This document shows positions 7,468-15,358 of a DNA stretch of 20,437 nucleotides, piece after piece (positions within the stretch are counted from its first letter, which is position 1; every line of letters begins with the position of its first letter). The DNA is taken from positions 1 through 20,437 of the forward strand of contig PWWF01000413.1 in assembly GCA_003561595.1 (NCBI GenBank). The letters run 5' to 3'. A program made the translations under genes and the position numbers. Source of the DNA: Paracoccaceae bacterium (GTDB lineage Bacteria > Pseudomonadota > Alphaproteobacteria > Rhodobacterales > Rhodobacteraceae). The notes beneath the pieces were generated by a model, which saw nothing but the letters and a program-made list of their open reading frames with translations, was not told where the DNA came from and did no database searches.

Positions 7468-8337
7468 ATGAAGATCGGCTTTATCGGGTTGGGCAATATG
7501 GGCGCGCCGATGGCGGCCAATCTGGCGGCGGCGGGGCATCAGGTCACGGGGTTCGACCTGTCCGCCCCGTGCCCCGCAGGCGTGACGCGCGCAGACAGCG
7601 CCGATGGGGCTGCAACCGGCGCCGAGGTCGTCATCACCATGCTGCCCGATGGCGCGATCCTGCGCTCTGTCGCCGCTCAGGTTGCGCCTGCCATGACGCA
7701 AGACGCGATCCTGTGCGATTGCTCGACCGTGGATGTGGACAGCGCGCGCGCGGTCGCGGCACTGGCCCGCGACGCCGGGTTGGGGGCGCTGGATGCGCCT
7801 GTCTCTGGCGGCGTGGCCGGGGCGGGGGCAGGCACGCTGACCTTTATGGTGGGCGGAGACCCGGACAGTTTCGCGACCGTGCAGCCGCTGTTTGACGTGA
7901 TGGGACAAAAGGCCGTGCATTGCGGCGATGCCGGCGCCGGGCAGGCGGCCAAGATCTGCAACAACATGATCCTGGGCGTCACCATGGCGGTCACCTGCGA
8001 GGCCTTTGCACTGGCCGACAAGCTGGGGCTGGATCGGCAGCGGCTGTTCGATGTCGTCTCGACCTCTTCTGGCTATAGCTGGTCGATGAACGCCTATTGC
8101 CCCGCCCCCGGCATCGGCCCGAGCAGCCCTGCCGATAACGATTACCGCCCCGGTTTCGCGGCAGAACTGATGCTCAAGGATCTGCGCCTTTCGCAGCAGG
8201 CAGCAGGAACGGTCGATGCCGACACGCCCATGGGCGCGCGGGCCATGGCGCTCTATGAGGCGTTTGTCGCCGCAGGTGGCAAGGGCCGCGACTTCTCGGC
8301 CCTGTTGCCGGAACTCACGGCGCGCGGGCGCAATTAG
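7468..8337 (+). CDS. mmsB: 3-hydroxyisobutyrate dehydrogenase
   Basis: The enzyme oxidises 3-hydroxyisobutyrate to methylmalonate semialdehyde with NAD+, supplying the substrate of the upstream MmsA. The protein has 289 residues, normal for the beta-hydroxyacid dehydrogenase family. Residues 1-25 hold the dinucleotide-binding GFIGLGNMGAPMAANL. The substrate-binding signature DAPVSGGVAGAGAGTLTFMVGG follows near residues 110-131, and the catalytic lysine is Lys162 in GQAAKICNNM. The GYSWSMN segment near residue 205 is typical of 3-hydroxyisobutyrate dehydrogenases rather than tartronate-semialdehyde reductases. It lies 37 bp after mmsA. Its TAG stop overlaps the TAA stop of the opposing permease gene by four bases, leaving no room for a conventional terminator between them. 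Confidence 0.94.
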   Translation: MKIGFIGLGNMGAPMAANLAAAGHQVTGFDLSAPCPAGVTRADSADGAATGAEVVITMLPDGAILRSVAAQVAPAMTQDAILCDCSTVDVDSARAVAALARDAGLGALDAPVSGGVAGAGAGTLTFMVGGDPDSFATVQPLFDVMGQKAVHCGDAGAGQAAKICNNMILGVTMAVTCEAFALADKLGLDRQRLFDVVSTSSGYSWSMNAYCPAPGIGPSSPADNDYRPGFAAELMLKDLRLSQQAAGTVDADTPMGARAMALYEAFVAAGGKGRDFSALLPELTARGRN

Positions 8338-9212
8338 GCCGGTCCGGCGGCCTTTACCCGTGCGCGCCACAGGGTAAAGACCCCGGCGCCCACGACGACA
8401 GCCGCGCCCACGACCACATTGCTGCGGATCGCCTCATTGAACATCAGAACGCCCAGAGCAGCGGCAAAAGGCAGTTGCAGATAGGCAAAGGGCTGCACGG
8501 CGCTGGCTTCGGCCACCTCATAGACGCGGATCAGCAGGAAATGGCTGAAGGCCGCCGTCGCGCATAGCAGGATCATCCAGCCCCAGTCGCCCCGCGCCAT
8601 CGGTTCCCAGAACCACAGGCCGATCAGTGTCATCGTCACCGCCCCGGCCACACCCGTCCAGAAAAAGCTGACCGCCGCGCTGTCCTTGCGCGCGGCATAG
8701 CGGGTCAGCAAACCGTAAAGCGCGAACATCAGCGCGGCCAGCAACGGGATCAGGGCCGCTGGCTGGAACACGCCAAAGCCCGGCTGCAGGATGATCAGCA
8801 CCCCCACAAAGCCGATCGCGATTGCCACCCAGCGCCGCCAGCCGACAGCCTCGCCCAGCACCGGGCCGGACAGCGCAGCGATCAGCAGCGGATAGACGGC
8901 AAAGACCGCATGGCTTTCCACCAGCCCGATCACGACAAAGGCGGTGACCATGACGCAGACCTCCAGCGCCAGCAGAACCCCGCGAAAGATCTGCAATATC
9001 GGCTGCCGGGTGGCCACCGCCGCGCGCAGGCCGCCTGCCTGCCGCGCGGCTACCACGATCACGAAACTGGCAAAGAACCAGTAGCGGATCATGATGATCA
9101 TCAGCACATTGTATTCGCCCGCCAGATGCCGCGACACCCCGTCCTGCATGGCAAAGACAAAGGATGTCGCGATCATCAGCCAGATGCCGAGCGTGTTGTT
9201 CTGCGGGCTCAT
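8334..9212 (-). CDS. EamA/DMT-family inner-membrane transporter
   Basis: A membrane protein of 292 residues with about ten hydrophobic segments in two homologous halves, as in drug/metabolite transporters of the EamA type. The first segment is LGIWLMIATSFVFAMQDGVSRHL; others include ALLAALMFALYGLL and VVVGAAVVVGAGVFTLW near the end. The substrate cannot be read from the sequence; relatives export amino acids, nucleosides or other metabolites. ATG 9212 is chosen because the protein then begins at the first membrane segment and overlaps the TGA of the upstream methyltransferase gene in an ATGA junction. The longer open frame to 9644 is antisense-frame noise within that gene. Coupling to a tRNA-modification gene is curious but may be simple compaction. 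Its stop overlaps the mmsB stop by four bases. Confidence 0.9.
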   Translation of the reverse strand: MSPQNNTLGIWLMIATSFVFAMQDGVSRHLAGEYNVLMIIMIRYWFFASFVIVVAARQAGGLRAAVATRQPILQIFRGVLLALEVCVMVTAFVVIGLVESHAVFAVYPLLIAALSGPVLGEAVGWRRWVAIAIGFVGVLIILQPGFGVFQPAALIPLLAALMFALYGLLTRYAARKDSAAVSFFWTGVAGAVTMTLIGLWFWEPMARGDWGWMILLCATAAFSHFLLIRVYEVAEASAVQPFAYLQLPFAAALGVLMFNEAIRSNVVVGAAVVVGAGVFTLWRARVKAAGPA

Positions 9213-9862
9213 GCCTTGTGGCCCCGGCTCATATGTCGCTTGCGCCCGTATCCCGGTGCGCGTGTGACCGTGAACCCCGCCGCTGCCAGGGCACGGCGCA
9301 CATGCCCCGCCGCCGTATAGGTCGCGAAACTGCCGCCCGCTTTTGTGTGTCGCCCGACCTCTGCCATCAGCGTGTCGGTCCACAATTCGGGGTTCCTGGC
9401 GGGCGAGAAGCCGTCCAGATACCACGCATCGGCCTGCCCGTCCCAGTGGGGCAATGTCGTGCGTGCATCGCCCAGGATGATCTCGACCTCCAGCGCGCCA
9501 AGGGCAAAGCGCGCCTGTCCCCAATGCGCCAGCAGCCCGGATGCATCCAGTTCCGGAAAGGCCCGCAATGCGCGTTCTGCATCCGCGCTGGGGATGGGAT
9601 ACGCCTCGAAACTCGTGTAGCGGATAGGGCCTGGCACACCGCAAAGTGCCTCCAGTGTCGCCAGCAGGTTCAGCCCGGTGCCAAAGCCAAGCTCGGCAAT
9701 GTGAAACCCGGCCTGCGCGCGCGCGCGCAGATCATTGCCGTCAATGAACACATGCCGCGTCTCTGCCAGCCCGTCTTCAAGCGAGAAATAGGGGTCGTCA
9801 AACCGGGTCGAAACCGGGACGCCCTCATCCTTCCAGGCAAGCTCTGCATGCTGGCCGTTCAT
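9209..9862 (-). CDS. mnmD: Stand-alone MnmC-type tRNA methyltransferase (MnmD / MnmC methyltransferase domain)
   Basis: It would transfer the final methyl group from S-adenosylmethionine in making 5-methylaminomethyl-uridine at wobble position 34 of certain tRNAs. From ATG 9862 the protein has 217 residues, matching the N-terminal methyltransferase half of E. coli MnmC. Signatures are STRFDDPYFS (residues 18-27), the cofactor-binding ELGFGTGLN (57-65), the family motif YLDGFSPARNPELW and FATYTAAGHVRRAL near the end. The in-frame start at 9922 is rejected since it overlaps the divergent gene start and its extra residues have no family similarity. The FAD oxidoreductase partner is encoded divergently 59 bp away instead of being fused. 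The stop overlaps the permease start (ATGA). Confidence 0.9.
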   Translation of the reverse strand: MNGQHAELAWKDEGVPVSTRFDDPYFSLEDGLAETRHVFIDGNDLRARAQAGFHIAELGFGTGLNLLATLEALCGVPGPIRYTSFEAYPIPSADAERALRAFPELDASGLLAHWGQARFALGALEVEIILGDARTTLPHWDGQADAWYLDGFSPARNPELWTDTLMAEVGRHTKAGGSFATYTAAGHVRRALAAAGFTVTRAPGYGRKRHMSRGHKA

Positions 9863-9921
9863 CGCTATCTGCCTTATGTCTGCCTCTGCCGGATACATGC
9901 AGAGGCGCGCAGGAAATGACA

Positions 9922-10953
9922 ATGCCGGATGTGACGATCATGGGGGCCGGGGTCTTCGGCCTGACCCTCGCGCTGGCCTGCCGCGAGCGTGGCGCGCGCG
10001 TGCAGGTGATCGAGGCACGGGCCATCGGCGCGGGGTCCAGCGGCGGGCTGGTCGGCGCGCTGGCCCCCCATGTGCCCGAAAACTGGAACGCCAAGAAAGA
10101 CCTGCAATTCGACGCGCTGCGCATGGCGCAGGACTATTGGCGTCGGGTGCAGGAGATATCAGGCATTGATCCGGGCTATGCGCGGCTGGGTCGGGTACAG
10201 CCCGTGCCGGAGGGGGGGCTGGAACTGGCGCGGGAGCGGGCGGCGGGCGCGCGTGATCTGTGGCAGGGCTTCGCGCAATGGCATGTCCTGCCAGTGGATG
10301 AGGCGCCGGGTCTGGTGCCGCATGCGCCATCCGGCTGGGTGATCCATGATACGCTCAGCGCGCGGCTGCATCCGCGCCGCGCGGGGCAGGCGCTGGCAGG
10401 CGCGTTGCAGGCATTGGGTGGCGAGATCGTCTTTGGCACGGCAGAGCCGCGCGGCAAGATCGTCTGGGCCACCGGGTATGAGGGGTTGGAGGCGCTGAGC
10501 ACGGCGCTGGGCCGCAAGATCGGTGGCGGGGTCAAGGGGCAGTCGCTGCTCTTGCGTCATGACGCGCGCGCAGCACCCCAGCTTTTCGCCGACGGGCTGC
10601 ATATCGTGCCGCATTCCGATAGCACCATCGCCATCGGATCGACCAGCGAACGCGATTTCGACAGCCCCGACAGTGTGGATGCCCAATGCGATGCGCTCCA
10701 TGCCCGCGCGCTGGCCATCTGTCCCGCGTTGCAGGGCGCGCCGGTCCTCGCGCGCTGGGCGGGTGTGCGACCGCGTGCGCGGTCCCGCGCGCCACTGCTG
10801 GGGCCATGGCCAGGGCGGGCGGGGCAGTATGTGTTCAATGGCGGGTTCAAGATCGGCTTCGCCATGGCCCCGGCGCTGGCGCAGATCATGGCCGATCTGG
10901 TGCTGGACGGGGTGGACCGCGTCCCGCGCGATTTCGGCTTCGACGCGCTGTAG
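9922..10953 (+). CDS. Stand-alone FAD-dependent MnmC-type oxidoreductase (cmnm5U34 demodification)
   Basis: A DadA/glycine-oxidase-like flavoprotein of 343 residues. It probably corresponds to the oxidoreductase half of MnmC, which removes the carboxymethyl group from 5-carboxymethylaminomethyl-uridine in tRNA to give the substrate of the methyltransferase. The N-terminus carries the FAD-binding fold (VTIMGAGVFGLTLAL, then VIEARAIGAGSSGG). A C-terminal arginine-rich block (WAGVRPRARSRAPLLG) and the NGGFKIGFAMAPALA segment complete the family pattern. ATG 9922 is preferred to ATG 9916 because AGGA lies seven bases before it and only one base before the other. The functional assignment relies on homology plus the divergent MnmD neighbour; alone, a D-amino-acid or glycine oxidase would be a fair alternative. 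Confidence 0.82.
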   Translation: MPDVTIMGAGVFGLTLALACRERGARVQVIEARAIGAGSSGGLVGALAPHVPENWNAKKDLQFDALRMAQDYWRRVQEISGIDPGYARLGRVQPVPEGGLELARERAAGARDLWQGFAQWHVLPVDEAPGLVPHAPSGWVIHDTLSARLHPRRAGQALAGALQALGGEIVFGTAEPRGKIVWATGYEGLEALSTALGRKIGGGVKGQSLLLRHDARAAPQLFADGLHIVPHSDSTIAIGSTSERDFDSPDSVDAQCDALHARALAICPALQGAPVLARWAGVRPRARSRAPLLGPWPGRAGQYVFNGGFKIGFAMAPALAQIMADLVLDGVDRVPRDFGFDAL

Positions 10954-10967
10954 TGCAGCGCCGCGGC

Positions 10968-10983
10968 GCGCGGAGAGCCGCGC
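10968..10983 (+). terminator. GC-rich hairpin after the MnmC-type oxidoreductase
   Basis: GCGCGG, loop AGAG, CCGCGC: a 6-bp perfect stem 15 bases after the stop codon, followed by a pyrimidine-rich stretch (TTGTCTCTCT) rather than a true T run. It may act as a weak intrinsic terminator for the plus-strand gene. Confidence 0.4.
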
Positions 10984-10986
10984 CCG

Positions 10987-11013
10987 CACGTTGTCTCTCT
11001 GTCACAAAACGTG
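10987..11013. repeat. Inverted repeat CACGTT-N15-AACGTG in the convergent gap
   Basis: A 6-bp perfect inverted repeat between the convergent oxidoreductase and glycosyltransferase genes. It could form a loose hairpin or serve as a protein site. It lies immediately after the GC-rich hairpin, so a bidirectional termination role is possible but unproven. Confidence 0.25.
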
Positions 11014-11032
11014 GCTGGTCTGGTGTTGAACC

Positions 11033-11071
11033 GAGGAGGGGAAAGCTGTGCTGGCATTCTTGCCCCGATAG
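11033..11071 (+). other. Strong Shine-Dalgarno with a 7-codon mini-ORF in the convergent gap
   Basis: GAGGAGGG (11033-11040) is one of the strongest ribosome-binding sequences in the window. Seven bases later comes GTG 11048, then six codons and TAG at 11069-11071 (product MLAFLPR). ATG 11075 opens a second frame, about 33 codons, antisense to the end of the glycosyltransferase gene. No recognisable gene follows. This may be a leader remnant, a small-RNA segment or chance. Confidence 0.2.
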
Positions 11072-11086
11072 GCGATGAACATTCCG

Positions 11087-14000
11087 TCAACCGGACCCGA
11101 TGACCCGAGGCATGCGCTCCACCTCGCGCATTGGTCCACTCGTCCGGGGCAGGGTGATCGTGTTCTGCAACTCTGACACCGGCTTTGTTAAGGCCGTTGC
11201 GGTTGTCATGGCCGCCCCTGCGCCGGTGATGGCAGCCCATTCCCCCCGCAAGACCCGATGCCCCGCACCGAAGTTCGCGCAGATATCCTGCACAGTCTTG
11301 CAATCCGCCAGCCGGACCGAGAGGGCAGGGTCATACATCACCTCGCGCGCTTCGACCCGCAGCCCGAGATACTGGCGATATTCCTCAGCATTGTTGAAAT
11401 GCTGGCCGCGCGCGACCTCAGCTTCTGCCTTGGCGTGAAAGGCGGCGTGGTATTTGAAATGCCCAAAGGCCAGATCCCGCGCCGCAACCCGCGCGCCGGT
11501 CAGGTAATGCAGCCCCGCGGACAGGCGCATCAGGGGGTGGTATTTCAGCAGCGCGTATTTCTGGGCCACGAACAGATTGGCCCGCGCGGGTGTGCCAGCC
11601 TGTGCCATCAGGCGATGGCGCAGCGCGCTGGTCACAGTCTCGCAATTCGACCATGGCCCAAGGCCCTGCCAGTCGCGCCGTAGCGGCTCGCGGTCCAGCC
11701 ACCCGGCCTCGGCAAAGGGGGCGCGGGTCAGCGGCACCTGCGACAGCGGCTGATCGGGATAAAGGTCGAGCATCAGCAGGCGCACAGCGTCACATTGCGC
11801 AAAGGCCGCCCCGTCCAACAGGCTCGGCAAGTCGCCCCGGACATGGCCATCCGCGTCCGGTAGCCGCCAGAAGGCCAATTCATCTGCATCGGCCAGAAGC
11901 GACCATTTGCCCAGACGAAACTGCGCCATCAGCGCTTCCTGCCAATCAACCCCGTAGCTGGACAGGCGGTAGGGCGTGTCGGTCGAAAAGACGCTGACAT
12001 CGGGCTGGGCGACCAGCGCCTCCAGCGTGCCGTCATCCGATCCGTTATCCACCACCAGAAAGGCATCCGCCCCCAGCCTACGGTAATGCGCGAGGAAATG
12101 CGGCAGCATGACCGCCTCATTGCGCATGACCGCGATGACGGCCAGCGGGGCGGTGCGCGCGCCCTCCAGCCGTTCGGGCGGCGTGACAAGATCGAGCGCA
12201 TTATTCGCCCAGCCGGTGCGGGCGGGCACGTTGGGGGGCCAGACCTTCATAGGGCTGGGCCATGGGCTGCGTGTGGCCTCTTGCGCCGTGGCAGGCGGTG
12301 TGCCCCCGTCCAGATGCACGAGTTTCAGGCCAGAACCCGCGAAGGGCAGAAAGCTGTTTTCATATTGCGACAGGGGCGGCAGCCCCGCCGCTGCCTTGCG
12401 AAATACCGCGACATCATAGCCGGGCCCCTCAACCGTCACCCCAGTCAGGCCAAGCAGATCGCCGACCAGCTTGTCCTCCATGAACGAGACCTGTTCCAGT
12501 GCGCGCCCGCGCGCAGTGTTGCGGGCCGTGACCAGCGCCTGCAGGGCCGGGCGCGCCAGCATGTAGCCGGTGCTGCCATCGGCATAGAGCGAGGGTTCGG
12601 GCGATTTGTCCAGCTCCTGTCGGCCGCGAGCGGACCCCGCCTTTGCCATATGCCAGCCCCGGTCCATCGACCCCGCGCCGCGGCGCAGCGGGCGACCGTA
12701 ATAGGGTGTGTTCAGAAAGGCGCCATCGGCAAAATACGCCTCGGGGTCGAGAAAGCAGTCATCATCGATCTTGAGCACGCGGCCAAAGCCGGTGCGCGCC
12801 AGCACCCATTCGGCGAGCGCCAGCGTTTTCTGCGGCAGGCCTTCGTAATCATCGGGCACATCAAGTTGCAGCAGCGCCCCGTCAAAACGCGTGGGCGCGC
12901 GATCCTGACCTTGCGGGCGACCAACAACAGTGATCACCGGGATGCCGCGCGCGCGCAGCGCATCGCCCCAGGCCGCCATGACCTGAGGAACACGCGTCGC
13001 AAGATTGGCGTGGCAGGAGATCAGGGCGACCAGCGTATCGGCAAAGGGCGATGCGCTCGCGCGCAATTCCCGTGCGCGCGTGTCCTGCGTGTCAGGTGCC
13101 AGCATGTCCGGATCTAAACTGATCCGTTCCTGCACATGCACGGCATGCTCGGGGCGAAGTGCCACGAACCGGGCGAGTGACAGACGCGCTGCCAGCGCCT
13201 CCTGCGGCAGGTGCTGCCCGGCAGGCAAAGACTGCAAGGCGGTGTCGCGCAGGTCGCGTGCAAGCTCGGTATCGCCCTGAGTTGCCGCAGCTTCGGCAAT
13301 AGACAGCAACCCGGCAAGCCCGGCATACCCAGCCTCAGGTATGCACAGCGCCAATCCGGCGCGCCTCAATTCCGTGATTGCAGGCTCTGGGGGGATCTGT
13401 CCTTGTTTCAACGCCTGCTCACACAGGGCAACCTGTGCCGCAAGATGCGCTGTCACACGCGACCATGGTGGGCGCGGGATGTGCCGCGCCCCGAACCGCA
13501 GCGCGTGGTAAGCGGTCCGGTGCACTGGCTCGTCCTTTTCAAGCACGAGCGCGGCGCGCTCTGCCCCGGTACGCGGTCGCGCCAGCCAGCGCAGACAGGC
13601 CTCTGCTGTGATGTCCGGTCCCGCGATATCGGGACGGTCCGTGATCTGCTGGCCAAGGACCCGCGCCAGAGGCTCTGCCCCGGCGATGCGTTTTTGGATA
13701 AACGGAGATGCGGCTTGCATCGAGGGGCCGCCCGTCGCCAGCCCGCGCTCGAGAATCTCGAAATCGCGCGCGGCCTCGGCGACCGGGGGCAGCGCCATGA
13801 CTGTGCTATTTGTGCGCGCCTGTTGCCAGAATTCCGGTCGCACCCCATAGGCCGCGAGCGCCTGCGCGGGATACCAGCTTGCGCACCAGTCGGGCAGATA
13901 GGGCAGTTGTGCAAGGATCGCCAGCACACCGCCGATCAGTCTTGTGCAGGGCATTTGGGACGTGTGGTTCGGCGCAAGATCGGCAACCAGTTCAAGCAGC

Positions 14001-15358
14001 GCCGTCATCATCGCGATCCGCTGATCGGTGGGCGGTGGCGCCCCCTGGTGATCGCGCAGGTTCCGCGCCAAGGCGCAGGCGGTCCATGCAAGGCAGGGGG
14101 TCAGCACCCATCCACGCCCCTTGCGCGGGTAGCGGCGGAGTGTCTGCCGGATCAGTGGCCAATCCCCCTGCGCCCAGAGCATCGGTAGCGCGGCCAGTCC
14201 CAACCCGGCATCTGCGTCCATCCGTGCTGAAAGGGGCCATAGCAAGCGCGGGTCCGAATGCAGGCAGAACCACTCGCTCAGCTGCAGTGCCAGCGGGACG
14301 ATCTGGTCGGGTGCCAGATCATGCTCTGTGCAGATATCCCTGAACATGTCGGAAGGGTCGCGGGCATGTCCCTGCCCCGCGCAGCGGTGAAACGCGTCCC
14401 GCGCCACCAGAACCGGGTCGTTCTGCGATTGGGTGGGCGCAGGTGGTGGTTCCATCCGGTCTGGAGGGCTGAAACCGGCTAGCGGAACCGTCGCGGCGGC
14501 CTGTTCCAGAATGCTGCGCAACTCCGGGGGCAGTGCGTCCCAGACCCTGGCAAAATGCACATGCTCCAGCATCTGCATCCGGGCGGCGATGTCGTTGCGT
14601 GCGATCCAGCCGGCCTCTGGCTGTTGCAGTGCCGCGCATAGATCGGCGCGGCGCAGCTGCAGCGTTTCAGTTGTGCCACGCCGCTGTAGTTCCAGCGCAA
14701 CATCCTCTCCGCGCCAGATGCGTCCGGGCAGGGTGACCAGGCTCAGGCGCTGCAATTTCGGCATCCTGGCGCCCGGCACGGGCAGCACGGGCAGTTGCGT
14801 CCCGTCCGGCAGGAGGACGTGCGCCTCTGCCTCTGCCGGGTATGGCAGAACAAGCTCCATTCGCGGGCTTAGCCCTCGGGTCGTGGGCGCAAGGCGACGC
14901 AAGGACCGCAGCCCGGCGGGCCATGTCATTGCGCTGACCCGGTTCAGCCCGGCAAATCCGCGCCGCAGGAAGAATCGCCCCTCGCGCGACGGGCGCGGAC
15001 AGGCGTCTGCGCGCGCCACGATCTGCCCGTCCAGCCAGACCCGCAGCGCCAGATTCCCCAGCAGGTCGCGCAGGCATTCCAGATACAGATCATGCACCGC
15101 GCGCCGCAGGGGCGCGGCAAGCGGGACCTCGCGCCGCCAGCCTTTTGCCGCGCGGCGGTTCAGAACGATCACTCCCTCATCACGGCGCAGCGACAGGTGA
15201 AAGGGCGCATCCCCCACTACAGGATCAAGGAAATCGATATTCACACAGGCATGGTGGATCAGATCGATCTCCATGCACAGAACGGCCCTTGCGGAGAATG
15301 TCACAGGGCCATGGTCGGGCCAGTCCTGCGCCGCTGACGGGCGGCGCTCAGGTTGCAT
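11087..15358 (-). CDS. Large multidomain glycosyltransferase with N-terminal galectin-like domain
   Basis: A 1423-residue protein with no signal peptide or membrane segment, so probably cytoplasmic. Residues about 20-153 look like a galectin-type lectin domain. Residues 160-295 are a further beta-rich region. A Pro-rich linker (about 297-315) leads to a long helical region (to about 765) matching no family I recognise. Residues about 769-1010 resemble family GT31 beta-1,3-galactosyltransferases (LVALISCHANL, DVPDDYEGLPQKTLALAEW, then KIDDDCF with Asp865-867 as metal-binding triad). Residues about 1070-1330 resemble a family-2-like transferase of the Glyco_tranf_2_4/GT92 kind (VIAVMRNEAVMLPHFLAHYRR with Asn1080, LVVDNGSDDGT, and Asp1157-Ala-Asp1159-Glu). 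Two transferases in one chain suggest synthesis of a repeating or two-sugar unit. ATG 15358 has GAAAGG seven bases upstream and overlaps the sulfotransferase gene by 11 bp. Acceptor and sugars are unknown. Confidence 0.85.
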   Translation of the reverse strand: MQPERRPSAAQDWPDHGPVTFSARAVLCMEIDLIHHACVNIDFLDPVVGDAPFHLSLRRDEGVIVLNRRAAKGWRREVPLAAPLRRAVHDLYLECLRDLLGNLALRVWLDGQIVARADACPRPSREGRFFLRRGFAGLNRVSAMTWPAGLRSLRRLAPTTRGLSPRMELVLPYPAEAEAHVLLPDGTQLPVLPVPGARMPKLQRLSLVTLPGRIWRGEDVALELQRRGTTETLQLRRADLCAALQQPEAGWIARNDIAARMQMLEHVHFARVWDALPPELRSILEQAAATVPLAGFSPPDRMEPPPAPTQSQNDPVLVARDAFHRCAGQGHARDPSDMFRDICTEHDLAPDQIVPLALQLSEWFCLHSDPRLLWPLSARMDADAGLGLAALPMLWAQGDWPLIRQTLRRYPRKGRGWVLTPCLAWTACALARNLRDHQGAPPPTDQRIAMMTALLELVADLAPNHTSQMPCTRLIGGVLAILAQLPYLPDWCASWYPAQALAAYGVRPEFWQQARTNSTVMALPPVAEAARDFEILERGLATGGPSMQAASPFIQKRIAGAEPLARVLGQQITDRPDIAGPDITAEACLRWLARPRTGAERAALVLEKDEPVHRTAYHALRFGARHIPRPPWSRVTAHLAAQVALCEQALKQGQIPPEPAITELRRAGLALCIPEAGYAGLAGLLSIAEAAATQGDTELARDLRDTALQSLPAGQHLPQEALAARLSLARFVALRPEHAVHVQERISLDPDMLAPDTQDTRARELRASASPFADTLVALISCHANLATRVPQVMAAWGDALRARGIPVITVVGRPQGQDRAPTRFDGALLQLDVPDDYEGLPQKTLALAEWVLARTGFGRVLKIDDDCFLDPEAYFADGAFLNTPYYGRPLRRGAGSMDRGWHMAKAGSARGRQELDKSPEPSLYADGSTGYMLARPALQALVTARNTARGRALEQVSFMEDKLVGDLLGLTGVTVEGPGYDVAVFRKAAAGLPPLSQYENSFLPFAGSGLKLVHLDGGTPPATAQEATRSPWPSPMKVWPPNVPARTGWANNALDLVTPPERLEGARTAPLAVIAVMRNEAVMLPHFLAHYRRLGADAFLVVDNGSDDGTLEALVAQPDVSVFSTDTPYRLSSYGVDWQEALMAQFRLGKWSLLADADELAFWRLPDADGHVRGDLPSLLDGAAFAQCDAVRLLMLDLYPDQPLSQVPLTRAPFAEAGWLDREPLRRDWQGLGPWSNCETVTSALRHRLMAQAGTPARANLFVAQKYALLKYHPLMRLSAGLHYLTGARVAARDLAFGHFKYHAAFHAKAEAEVARGQHFNNAEEYRQYLGLRVEAREVMYDPALSVRLADCKTVQDICANFGAGHRVLRGEWAAITGAGAAMTTATALTKPVSELQNTITLPRTSGPMREVERMPRVIGSG
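14900..15301 (-). other. Galectin-like carbohydrate-recognition domain within the large glycosyltransferase
   Basis: Residues about 20-153 of the 1423-residue protein. The galectin sugar-binding pattern H-x-N-x-R ... V-x-N ... W-x-x-E-x-R is nearly complete: His54-x-Ser56-x-Arg58, Val65-x-Asn67, Trp74-x-x-Glu77. Three spacings equal those of galectin-3: His to Arg four, Asn to Trp seven, Trp to Glu three. The Arg-to-Asn loop is shorter (9 against 12). The galectin Asn in the first motif is Ser here, and the last Arg is replaced by Pro79. The following LRVWLDGQIVARAD and GLNRVSAMTW match the later galectin strands. This is by-eye recognition. Confidence 0.6.

Noticed and set aside
9213..9644. 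Permease extended to 436 residues
   Set aside because: The extra part lies within the methyltransferase gene in another frame; the first membrane segment starts right after ATG 9212.
12086..14188. Long plus-strand open frames (12086-13117 and 13211-14188) opposite the large glycosyltransferase
   Set aside because: Arg/Gly/His-rich translations typical of antisense frames in GC-rich genes; no family motif and no good ribosome site.
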